Positions 48,562-56,137 of a stretch of DNA of 56,137 bases are shown piece by piece. The stretch lies in contig JABSPM010000076.1 in the NCBI GenBank assembly GCA_013215095.1, positions 1 to 56,137 of the forward strand. Reading direction: 5' to 3'. The notes beneath the pieces were generated by a model. The model was not told the origin of the DNA and made no database searches. It saw only the letters and a program-made list of their open reading frames with translations. The position numbers were made by a program, and so were the translations under genes. Position 1 is the first letter of the stretch; each line of letters begins with the position of its first letter. The stretch comes from Flavobacteriaceae bacterium. Its GTDB lineage: Bacteria > Bacteroidota > Bacteroidia > Flavobacteriales > Flavobacteriaceae.

Positions 48562-50875
48562 AAAAATAGGAATCTTATGCCTTATAGCTCAATTTTTGAG
48601 CTGCAAGACCAATACATCTTCACCAGTAGAGGATAATGTTTCAAACGTGGACTACACGCAATATGTCAATCCATTTATCGGCACAAGTAAAATGGGCCAT
48701 GTTTTCCCAGGAGCCACCACACCTTTTGGAATGGTACAATTGAGTCCGCAAACAAATTTTGAAGCCATGTTTAAAGCCGATGGTAAATACAACAAAAAAA
48801 CCTACGAGTATTGCGCAGGGTATCAGTACAGAGATACTACCATTATTGGTTTTGCACACACCAACTTTAGCGGTACAGGACATTCAGACCTTGGTGATTT
48901 TCTAGTTATGCCAACCACAGGACAGCTTGTTTTAGATCCACTTAACACTAAAAATGGCACAAAAGGATTTTATTCTAAATTCTCTCACGACAAAGAAACA
49001 GCATCACCTGGATATTATAAAGTAGAATTAGAACGCTATGATATTACAGCAGAATTAACTGCAAGTGATCGGGTGGGCTTTCATCAATATACATTTCCAA
49101 AATCTGAAAACGCACATATCATTCTAGATATGGTTTATAACGTATATCATCATGACACTAAAAATGTATGGACCTTTATTCGCGTAGAAAATGATAGCTT
49201 AATTACAGGGTACAGACAAACTAAAGGTTGGGCAAGAACAAAAAAAGTCTTTTTTGCCATGGCATTCTCTAAACCATTTAAAAATTATGGTCATAAAAAA
49301 TATGACTCCATAACCTATGATGGCTTTTACAGACGTTTTAAACAACATGAGAACTTCCCAGAAATGGCAGGTAAAGATATTAGAGCTTATTTTAATTTTG
49401 ACACCGAAAATAACGAAAAAATCAATATTAAATTCGCGCTTTCCTCAGTGAGCACAGCTGGTGCATTGCAAAATTTAAAAACTGAAATACCGCATTGGAA
49501 TTTTGAAAAAACGCGAAAGGAAACGACAACCAAATGGAACAAGGAACTCTCTAAAATTGAAGTTAATATGCTCACAGAGGATGACAAAAAGACCTTTTAT
49601 TCTGCATTATATCACAGTAATTTATCTCCAATTATCTATGAAGACGTGGATGGAAAATATAGAGGCTTAGATCAAAATATTCATACCTCAAACGATTTTA
49701 CCAATTATACTGTTTTTTCGCTTTGGGACACCTACAGAGCGCTACACCCACTATTCAATATCACCCAACCCAATCGCAATAATGACATGATAAAAAGCAT
49801 GTTGGCTCATCACGACCAAAGTGTTCATAATATGCTCCCCATTTGGAGCCATTATGCTAATGAAAATTGGTGTATGATTGGATATCACGCAACATCAGTT
49901 ATTGCCGATGCTATGGCAAAAAATGTCGGAGACTTTAACCATAAACGTGCACTACAAGCCTCTGTAAACACGGCTTCTGTACGTTATTTTGATGGCTTAG
50001 GAGATTATATAGATTACAACTATGTTCCTGATGATAAAAGCCACTCATCCGTATCTAAAACCCTTGAATATGCCTATAACGATTGGTGTATTTCTCAAAT
50101 GGCACATCAAGTTTCTAAGCCTAACATTGCACGTGAGTTTTTCCAACGGTCGGAGTATTACAAAAACGTTTATGATTCTACAATAGGATTTATGAGACCA
50201 AAACTATCTAATGGCAAGTTCAGAGCAAATTTTGACCCAATGGACACCCATGGACAGGGCTTTATTGAAGGTAATGCATGGAATTATGGGTTGTACGTTC
50301 CTCAAGATATTGAAAATATGATACAAATGATGGGTGGGAAAGAAGACTTTGCCAAACAATTGGATGCTTTGTTCACTATGCAAATAGATGATAAGTTTAT
50401 AGAAAAACATGAAGACATCACAAGAGATGGTATCATAGGTAACTATGTTCATGGTAATGAACCTGGACATCACATTCCCTATTTATACAATTGGACAGGT
50501 CATCCAGAAAAAACGCAAGAACGTGTTCGTATGATTATGAATACGATGTATAGCCCAACAATAGACGGACTTTGCGGAAATGATGATGCAGGACAAATGA
50601 GTGCTTGGTACATCTTTAGCAGCCTTGGATTTTACCCTGTAACTCCCGGTTCTCCCTACTATGCGTTGGGTAGCCCGCTCATTAAAGATGCTAAAATTCA
50701 TTTATCTAATAACAAAACCTTAAATATTAAAGCAATAAATCAAAGTACAGAAAACATCTATGTCCACCGCATAACACTCAATGGAAAACCTTTAGAGTCT
50801 TTACTGTCTCATCATGATTTAATTAATGGTGGAGAGTTAATATTTGAAATGAGTCATTTACCAAAAGCAGAATAA
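48554..50875 (+). CDS. GH92 alpha-mannosidase lipoprotein
   Basis: This 773-residue protein has a lipobox (LSC, Cys17). It contains the full GH92 core: YVNPFIGTSKMGHVFPGATTPFGMVQLSPQ, FSLWDTYRALHPLF, HGNEPGHHIPYLYNW and GLCGNDDAGQMSAWYIFSSLGFYP. It lacks the C-terminal extra domains of the first GH92 gene and differs from it across its length, so it is unlikely to be a recent duplicate; the two may act on different mannose linkages. It starts within the last codons of the transporter and is followed two bases later by the broken asparaginase. Confidence 0.95.
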   Translation: MLKKIGILCLIAQFLSCKTNTSSPVEDNVSNVDYTQYVNPFIGTSKMGHVFPGATTPFGMVQLSPQTNFEAMFKADGKYNKKTYEYCAGYQYRDTTIIGFAHTNFSGTGHSDLGDFLVMPTTGQLVLDPLNTKNGTKGFYSKFSHDKETASPGYYKVELERYDITAELTASDRVGFHQYTFPKSENAHIILDMVYNVYHHDTKNVWTFIRVENDSLITGYRQTKGWARTKKVFFAMAFSKPFKNYGHKKYDSITYDGFYRRFKQHENFPEMAGKDIRAYFNFDTENNEKINIKFALSSVSTAGALQNLKTEIPHWNFEKTRKETTTKWNKELSKIEVNMLTEDDKKTFYSALYHSNLSPIIYEDVDGKYRGLDQNIHTSNDFTNYTVFSLWDTYRALHPLFNITQPNRNNDMIKSMLAHHDQSVHNMLPIWSHYANENWCMIGYHATSVIADAMAKNVGDFNHKRALQASVNTASVRYFDGLGDYIDYNYVPDDKSHSSVSKTLEYAYNDWCISQMAHQVSKPNIAREFFQRSEYYKNVYDSTIGFMRPKLSNGKFRANFDPMDTHGQGFIEGNAWNYGLYVPQDIENMIQMMGGKEDFAKQLDALFTMQIDDKFIEKHEDITRDGIIGNYVHGNEPGHHIPYLYNWTGHPEKTQERVRMIMNTMYSPTIDGLCGNDDAGQMSAWYIFSSLGFYPVTPGSPYYALGSPLIKDAKIHLSNNKTLNIKAINQSTENIYVHRITLNGKPLESLLSHHDLINGGELIFEMSHLPKAE

Positions 50876-50877
50876 TT

Positions 50878-51887
50878 ATGAAACGTAGAAAATTTATAAA
50901 AAGTGCATCCTTAACAAGTGTAGGAATTGCGGTTGGCACAAGTTTATCTAGTTGTGCAAATTCGGAAACTAATATTCCTGAATCAGCAACTAACCTAGCT
51001 ACAGAACGCAAAAGGTCTGGACCTTTAGTTATTGCCACTTGGAATGTAGAGCGCGCTGTGACTGTAGCTGGACAGGCATTACAACAAGGGAAAGGACTTC
51101 TCGATGCCTTAGAACAAGGCTGTAATATAGAAGAGGAAGATGAACACAATCAAACGGTTGGTAAGGGTGGGCGACCAGACAGGGATGGGAATGTCACTCT
51201 AGATGCTAGTATTATGGACAACAATGGTAATTGTGGTTCGGTGGTGTATATGCAGAATATCACACATGCAATTTCTGTAGCTAGAAAAGTAATGGAGGAC
51301 ACACCACATGTGATGCTTGCTGGTAAAGGTGCTGAGCAATTTGCTGTTAACTCTGGTATGCAGCGCGAAAATCTACTCACCGAAAAATCAAAACAAGAAT
51401 GGGAAAATGGCGCAAAGAAAAAGCATACAAACCTATTATCAATATTGAAAATCACGATACTATTGGCATGTTGGCTATGGATGAAAATGGTGATATTTCT
51501 GGGGCTTGTACCACTAGTGGTTTGGCGTATAAAATGGCTGGACGTGTTGGAGATTCGCCAATTATTGGATCTGGTTTATTTGTAGATAATGAAGTTGGTG
51601 CAGCCGTAGCAACAGGAATGGGAGAAGAAGTAGTAAAAACTGTTGGTAGTTTTTTGGTCGTAGAACTTATGCGCCAAGGGAAAACACCACAAGAAGCTTG
51701 TAAAGAAGCTATCATGCGGATTGTAAATAAACCAAATAGTAATTATAAAACTGTACAAGTGGCTTATATTGCGATGAATAAAAAAGGGGAAACTGGTTAT
51801 TATGCGATTCACGAAGGCTTTAGTATGACCAAATATCAAAATCAAAATACAACAAATACTAAATCGGAATTTTATCATAACGCTTAA
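50878..51887 (+). pseudogene. Glycosylasparaginase (N4-(beta-GlcNAc)-Asn amidase), frameshifted
   Basis: This family cleaves the GlcNAc-Asn bond of N-glycans and processes itself into alpha and beta chains before a Thr. A Tat-type signal (MKRRKFIKSASL) with lipobox LSSC is followed by the alpha part (GPLVIATWNVERAV, HNQTVGKGGRPDRDGNVTLDA). Reading then has to change frame at the AAAA run at 51404-51407: adding one A joins EWE to KWRKEKAYKPIINIENHDTIGM. The catalytic Thr is at 51459-51461 and the beta part runs normally to 51887 (GACTTSGLAYKMAGRVGDSPI). So one A appears to be missing, and the full enzyme is not encoded as written. It may be a true mutation or a sequence error in a homopolymer. 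It ends the GH92 operon. Confidence 0.88.
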
Positions 51888-52515
51888 CCTTTATAACTAT
51901 TAAAGACGATCACATCGCTACTAGCGCAACTCTCAGGCTACAGCATAAAAAACAATCAACGCTTGTTAACCAAAACTTTAGTATAGGTCAAATTGCTAGT
52001 CTAAAGCGACCTTTTACACCTTAGTTTCAACCCAAAAAAACAGTCCTTAAACAAAAGTATTGCTCAATCTCTAAAAACCAACTTACCCTCCAAAAATGTC
52101 GTATTATGGGCTAATTTTAAATCTATTTCCTTGATTTATAAAATGTTATCGTTTGAAATAATTCTTGAATAATACCAGTTCTTCTGTTAAATTACACATT
52201 AAAAAAATGATGGTTTTTTGTATTAGATAAAAAAGCGCATTTTAATAGAGTAATTTAGGGGTAGAGATGGTATAAAACACCCTTTTCTCCTTTCTATTTC
52301 AGTAAAAAAACCATAGCTACGGCTATACTTTCGTGTTCTATTGGGTATAAAGAAAAAATCATCTATTTACGGTACTTTCAAATGGAATATGGTATAGAGG
52401 TGTTTTTTTAAATTATTTTACATCTAATACTGATTTATCTGCACTTTATCAATTATTTATAGACAAAGGCTGTATTCATTGTTTATTTGTTATATAACTT
52501 ACTAAAACATAGACT
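51888..52515. other. Gap between the N-glycan locus and a small secreted gene
   Basis: The first 280 bases show no open frame or RNA I can identify. The second half is repeat copy D (52172-52395). No clear terminator is seen after the asparaginase. Confidence 0.55.
52172..52395 (+). repeat. Dispersed intergenic repeat, copy D
   Basis: The first module, about 52173-52273, starts taccagttcttctgttaaatt, passes through gcgcattttaatagag and ends gtagagatggta. Its ends are inverted copies (ccagttct against ccatctct) and each is bordered by TA. It is the reverse complement of the second module of copy C. The second module, 52274-52395, runs aaaacacccttttctcc to ggtactttcaaatgg and tatggtat, in the same orientation as in C. 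The opposite relative orientation shows the modules move or invert independently. Confidence 0.75.
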
Positions 52516-52773
52516 ATGAAAACATTAGCCCCATTTTTAGTCTTCGCAATAGCCCCTTTGTTTGCGAAATCTCAGAACACCAATGTTGCAGATAAAGTGG
52601 AACTAAAATCAAAAACTGAAATTAAAGTAGTTATTAAAAAAATTGATCGTATCAGCAATAATCCTTTAAAACAAAACAAAGACATCAACGCTAAAAAAAG
52701 TAATGACCTCATTAGTGTTGAAGCCTATATCAAAAGCCTACAATTAAAAAGAAAAGCTGATTTAATGAGTTAA
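52516..52773 (+). CDS. Small secreted protein, unknown
   Basis: This 85-residue protein starts MKTLAPFLVFAIAPLFAKSQ, a signal peptide cleaved near residue 20, then has a Lys/Asn-rich mature part (KVELKSKTEIKVVIKKIDRI ... VEAYIKSLQLKRKADLMS). Short Lys-rich secreted proteins beginning with MKT and a signal are frequent in this family, with no assigned function. It is isolated, with a repeat upstream and polA downstream. Confidence 0.6.
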   Translation: MKTLAPFLVFAIAPLFAKSQNTNVADKVELKSKTEIKVVIKKIDRISNNPLKQNKDINAKKSNDLISVEAYIKSLQLKRKADLMS

Positions 52774-52988
52774 TTAACTTACCACAAACGCTACATTTTT
52801 AAACTAAACCTATCCCTTACTCGTATTTATCTAAAAATGAAATATTAAGATTTTGTAGCGTATTGCTTTAAACAAAAAATCAATTTAATACACAGATTTT
52901 TTTATACAATTTTTAAAAATCTGAAGCTATATAATTTCTATGCGCCATAAGTTTTGTAGTTTTATAAACTTCAATACAATATACAACT

Positions 52989-55835
52989 ATGGCAGCACAA
53001 AAACGCTTATTCTTATTAGACGCCTTTGCTCTGATATTCAGAGGCTATTATGCATTTATCAAAAATCCTAGAATCAACTCTAAAGGTTTAGATACCTCTG
53101 CAATTTTAGGGTTTACCAATTCCTTATTAGATGTTATTAAGCGCGAGCGTCCAGATCATTTAGCAGTATGTTTTGACAGAGGTGGTAGTAGTGATAGGGT
53201 AGCGATTTTTCCAGAATACAAAGCCAATAGACAAGAAACACCAGAAGCTATTAAAGTTGCGGTACCCATCATTGAAGACATCCTGAAAGCTATGAATATA
53301 CCTGCTATTGTTAAAGCAGGTTTTGAAGCTGATGATATTATTGGAACACTCGCAAAAAAAGCAGAGCAAGCAGGTTACCAAACTTTTATGGTAACGCCAG
53401 ATAAAGATTTTGCCCAATTAGTTTCTGAAAACATTTTTATGTATCGCCCACGTTTTGGAGGTGGTTATGAAACTTGGGGCATCACAGAAGTTCAAGAGAA
53501 TTTTGGCGTACAACGTCCAGAACAGGTTATTGATTTCTTAGGAATGAAAGGTGATGCTGTAGATAACATCCCAGGCTTACCTGGAGTTGGTGACAAAACT
53601 GCTAAAAAATTCCTAGCACAGTATGGCACTATGGAAGGACTTTTAGCAAACACCCATGAGCTCAAAGGTAAAATGAAAGAGAAAGTAGAAGCGAATGCAG
53701 AATTAGGACTATTATCTAAAAAACTCGCAACGATTCTACTTGATGTTCCAGTAGAATTTAATGAAACTGATTTTGAGCTCAAAACCCCCAATATAGATAA
53801 AGTCAAAACCATTTTTCAAGACTTAGAATTTAGAAGACTAACCGATAACATTATGAAAACCTTTGGGGTTGAGAAGACCGCCATTAATAAAACTTCAACT
53901 TCGAACACAACTGATGCGTCTCTAGACGTCAAAGTAAAATCAACAACAGCAGGTGCTGGACAGTTCTCATTATTTGAAACATATAATGCTAACGATGAAA
54001 AAGCAGACTCGTATTCTAAGCGAAACACAGCCGATAACACGCCACATTTATATCAAAGCATTACTTCCAGCATGGCAATGGACTTATTTATAAGACAATT
54101 GATGCAACAAACTTCAGTATCTTTTCATACTGAAACTACAAACAACGACCCCTTGGTTGCCCAATTGGTTGGCATTTCTTTTTCGTGGGAAGACAAAAAA
54201 GGATTCTACCTGCCTTTCCCTGAAGAGAAAGCACAAGTCCAGGAGCATCTTGAACGGTTACGCCCATTTTTTGAAGCCAAACATATTCAAAAAATCACTC
54301 ATAATCTAAAACAAAATATTAAAGTCTTAGCAGCATACAATATTGACCTTTATGGCCCTTTATTTGATACCATGATTGCGCATTATTTAATTAATCCAGA
54401 TATGCGTCATAATATCGAAGTATTAGCTGAAACTTATCTCAACTACACTCCAATTGTTTTCACCGATCTTATTGGTAAAAAAGGCAAGAATCAGCGTAGT
54501 ATGCGCCAAATTTCTATGGACAAACAAACCGAATATGCTGTTGAACGTGCCAATCTTGTGCTACCACTTAAAACACATTTTGAACATGAGCTTAAAGATG
54601 CCAACACTACTAAACTTTTTGAAGACTTAGAACTCCCATTAGTTAAAGTTTTGGCAGACATGGAATTGGAAGGTATTAATTTAGACAAGGACTTCCTGCA
54701 TACACTTGCAGAAGCATTAAACAACGATATCAAAATTCTTGAAACCAAAATATATGAAGCAGCTGGCGAAGCATTCAACATAGCCTCTCCAAAGCAATTA
54801 GGCGTAATTTTATTTGAAAAGATGAAATTGGTAGACAAGCCTAAAAAGACAAAGACAGGGCAGTATTCCACTGCAGAAGAAGTCTTAAGTAGCCTTGCTA
54901 AAGATCATGACATTGTTCAAAATGTATTGGACTTCCGCGGTTTGGCTAAGCTAAAAAGCACTTATGTTGATGCTCTGCCCACACAGGTTCTAGAACACAC
55001 TGGTCGTGTACATACGGACTATATGCAAACCGTTGCCGCCACAGGGCGTTTGAGCAGCAATAATCCAAACTTACAGAATATTCCAATTCGGACCGAACGG
55101 GGTCGTCAAGTACGCAAAGCCTTTATTCCTCGAAATGAAGGTTACACCTTGCTAGCTGCCGATTACTCTCAAATTGAATTGCGTGTCATTGCAGCGCTAA
55201 GCGAAGAAGAAACTATGATTAATGCATTTAAAAACGGGGAAGATATTCATGCATCAACCGCTGCAAAGGTTTTTAATGTAGCCGCAGATAAGGTTACGCG
55301 TGAGCAACGTAGTAATGCCAAAACCATAAATTTCGGAATTATATATGGTGTCTCTGCATTTGGATTAAGTCATCAAACGAATCTGAGTCGTTCTGAAGCC
55401 AAAGAATTAATTGACACTTATTACGCCACCTATCCCAAACTGAGAGCCTACATCAGTAAACAAGTTGATTTTGCAAGAGACAATGGTTATGTAGAAACTG
55501 TTTTAGGGCGCCGTCGTTATTTGAAGGATATTAATTCTCGTAATGCTATAGTTCGTGGTGCGGGAGAACGAAATGCTGTGAATGCACCAATACAAGGAAG
55601 CGCAGCAGACATTATTAAAATTGCAATGATAAATATTCACAAAAAACTATCTGAAGCTAATTATAAAACCAAAATGTTATTGCAGGTACATGATGAGTTG
55701 GTCTTTGATGTGTATAAACCAGAATTAGAGGCTATGAAAAATCTAATCAAACAGGAGATGGAAAATGCCTATCAACTATCTGTACCTTTAGATGTAGATT
55801 TTGACACAGGAGACAATTGGCTAGAAGCACATTAG
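52989..55835 (+). CDS. polA: DNA polymerase I with degenerate proofreading site
   Basis: This 948-residue enzyme has an N-terminal 5'-nuclease domain (LLDAFALIFRGYYAF, FDRGGSSDR, FEADDIIGTLA, GDAVDNIPGLPGVGDKTA), a 3'-exonuclease-like domain (about 350-535), and a polymerase domain with motif A DYSQIELRVIAALS, motif B RSNAKTINFGIIYG and motif C QVHDELVFDV. The exonuclease residues are replaced: Exo I is FHTET (His380 for Asp), Exo II NLKQN (Asn443 for Asp), Exo III YAVER (Arg520 for Asp). It should fill gaps and remove primers but probably not proofread. It stands alone, with its own terminator. Confidence 0.97.
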   Translation: MAAQKRLFLLDAFALIFRGYYAFIKNPRINSKGLDTSAILGFTNSLLDVIKRERPDHLAVCFDRGGSSDRVAIFPEYKANRQETPEAIKVAVPIIEDILKAMNIPAIVKAGFEADDIIGTLAKKAEQAGYQTFMVTPDKDFAQLVSENIFMYRPRFGGGYETWGITEVQENFGVQRPEQVIDFLGMKGDAVDNIPGLPGVGDKTAKKFLAQYGTMEGLLANTHELKGKMKEKVEANAELGLLSKKLATILLDVPVEFNETDFELKTPNIDKVKTIFQDLEFRRLTDNIMKTFGVEKTAINKTSTSNTTDASLDVKVKSTTAGAGQFSLFETYNANDEKADSYSKRNTADNTPHLYQSITSSMAMDLFIRQLMQQTSVSFHTETTNNDPLVAQLVGISFSWEDKKGFYLPFPEEKAQVQEHLERLRPFFEAKHIQKITHNLKQNIKVLAAYNIDLYGPLFDTMIAHYLINPDMRHNIEVLAETYLNYTPIVFTDLIGKKGKNQRSMRQISMDKQTEYAVERANLVLPLKTHFEHELKDANTTKLFEDLELPLVKVLADMELEGINLDKDFLHTLAEALNNDIKILETKIYEAAGEAFNIASPKQLGVILFEKMKLVDKPKKTKTGQYSTAEEVLSSLAKDHDIVQNVLDFRGLAKLKSTYVDALPTQVLEHTGRVHTDYMQTVAATGRLSSNNPNLQNIPIRTERGRQVRKAFIPRNEGYTLLAADYSQIELRVIAALSEEETMINAFKNGEDIHASTAAKVFNVAADKVTREQRSNAKTINFGIIYGVSAFGLSHQTNLSRSEAKELIDTYYATYPKLRAYISKQVDFARDNGYVETVLGRRRYLKDINSRNAIVRGAGERNAVNAPIQGSAADIIKIAMINIHKKLSEANYKTKMLLQVHDELVFDVYKPELEAMKNLIKQEMENAYQLSVPLDVDFDTGDNWLEAH

Positions 55836-55856
55836 TAGTTTTTAGTACTAAAAAAA

Positions 55857-55890
55857 CAGGCTTAGACTCTAAATAACCTAAGCCTGATAT
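55857..55890 (+). terminator. Terminator of polA
   Basis: A perfect 9-bp stem (55857-55865 with 55878-55886), loop of 12, followed by atatttt, 21 bases after the polA stop. A run of seven A precedes the stem, so it may also act on the minus strand. Confidence 0.7.
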
Positions 55891-56001
55891 TTTAAACTTA
55901 CACAATTTTTAAAGGATGGTATCAATTCCTAAAAATGATGTGTTCCTGCTGTTTTAGGAAGCGTTAAGCAATTAGCGTTACACTAACCTTTGCAACACTA
56001 A

Positions 56002-56137
56002 TACCATTTCTTGTTTGATATTACTGTAATATTTTGTATATTGTAGAATGCCAAAAAAGATACAAATTTCAGTTTTAGAGAGCGAGAAAGAATTACGCTT
56101 ATTATTAACAAAAACAACAACTGACCGAGTTCGTGGA
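56002..56137 (+). mobile_element. Left end of an IS630-like element, cut by window edge
   Basis: The element seems to begin near TA at 56002-56003, followed by ccatttcttgtttg, which resembles the module ends of the dispersed repeats (ccatctct, ccagttct). About 45 bases later a transposase-like frame starts. The right end is outside the window, so the boundary is inferred. Confidence 0.5.
56048..56137 (+). CDS. IS630-like transposase, first 30 codons only
   Basis: The frame reads MPKKIQISVLESEKELRLLL then TKTTTDRVRG and continues past the window edge. The pattern of an L-x-E-x(3)-L-x(2)-LL-x(5)-R-x-R type start matches the helix-turn-helix N-terminus of IS630 family transposases (typically ELKRLLK...RLRDR). 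Only about a tenth of the protein is visible, so catalytic residues cannot be checked. Confidence 0.55.
   Translation, partial: MPKKIQISVLESEKELRLLLTKTTTDRVRG

Noticed and set aside
51401-51410. Programmed -1 frameshift at gggaaaa in the glycosylasparaginase
   Set aside because: The heptamer is not in the X XXY YYZ phase relative to the upstream frame, and I see no stimulatory hairpin; a simple one-base loss explains it better.
1-56137. CRISPR arrays, rRNA genes, prophage or defence genes
   Set aside because: I searched for regularly spaced direct repeats, rRNA-like sequence, and nuclease or methylase motifs and saw none; the repeats present are few, shuffled and not regularly spaced.

Overview
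This looks like a stretch of chromosome from a low-GC, probably marine, member of the Flavobacteriaceae (Bacteroidota). The evidence is SprA and RemB, an alternative complex III (Act) operon joined to an aa3 oxidase, paired Bacteroidota-type TonB proteins, a DUF2723 membrane protein, GH92 mannosidases, and promoter-like TTTG / TAnnTTTG boxes with no strong Shine-Dalgarno sites. Most genes before about 36.6 kb are on the minus strand and most after it are on the plus strand.

Layout. 0.4-18.7 kb (minus): ruvB, a cytochrome P450, queG, maeB, ruvA, sprA, gcvH, a VanZ-like gene, two tonB genes and remB. sprA (type IX secretion translocon) and remB (gliding) mark a secretion/gliding neighbourhood; from memory, sprA and remB are also close together in F. 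johnsoniae. 19-30.7 kb (minus): actABCDEF followed by cox subunits II and I, a complete quinol-to-oxygen respiratory supercomplex apart from oxidase subunit III. A SPOR-domain gene diverges from actA. 31.9-36.7 kb (minus): rimP-nusA-infB, a transcription/translation operon with a terminator-like hairpin in its leader and a clear terminator at its end. 36.8-42.7 kb: a two-domain universal stress protein, tRNA-Gln(TTG), a DUF2723 glycosyltransferase-like protein overlapping a polysaccharide deacetylase, and a thioredoxin-fold protein without its CxxC. 42.8-44 kb: a membrane metallophosphoesterase. 44.1-51.9 kb (plus): a high-mannose N-glycan locus with two lipoprotein GH92 alpha-mannosidases, a sugar MFS transporter and a glycosylasparaginase broken by a -1 frameshift. 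52.5-56.1 kb: a small secreted protein, polA with an eroded proofreading site, and the first 30 codons of an IS630-like transposase cut by the window edge.

The intergenic gaps near 0.2, 18.9, 31.7 and 52.3 kb contain diverged copies of one modular repeat. Its ends resemble the outer end of the IS630-like element at the right edge, which suggests a MITE-like family.

I see no unmistakably new multi-gene system. The observations most worth a second look are the TonB-like domain at the N-terminus of RemB, the apparent loss of all three proofreading motifs in PolA, the MITE/IS630 relationship, the rimP leader hairpin, and the broken glycosylasparaginase.
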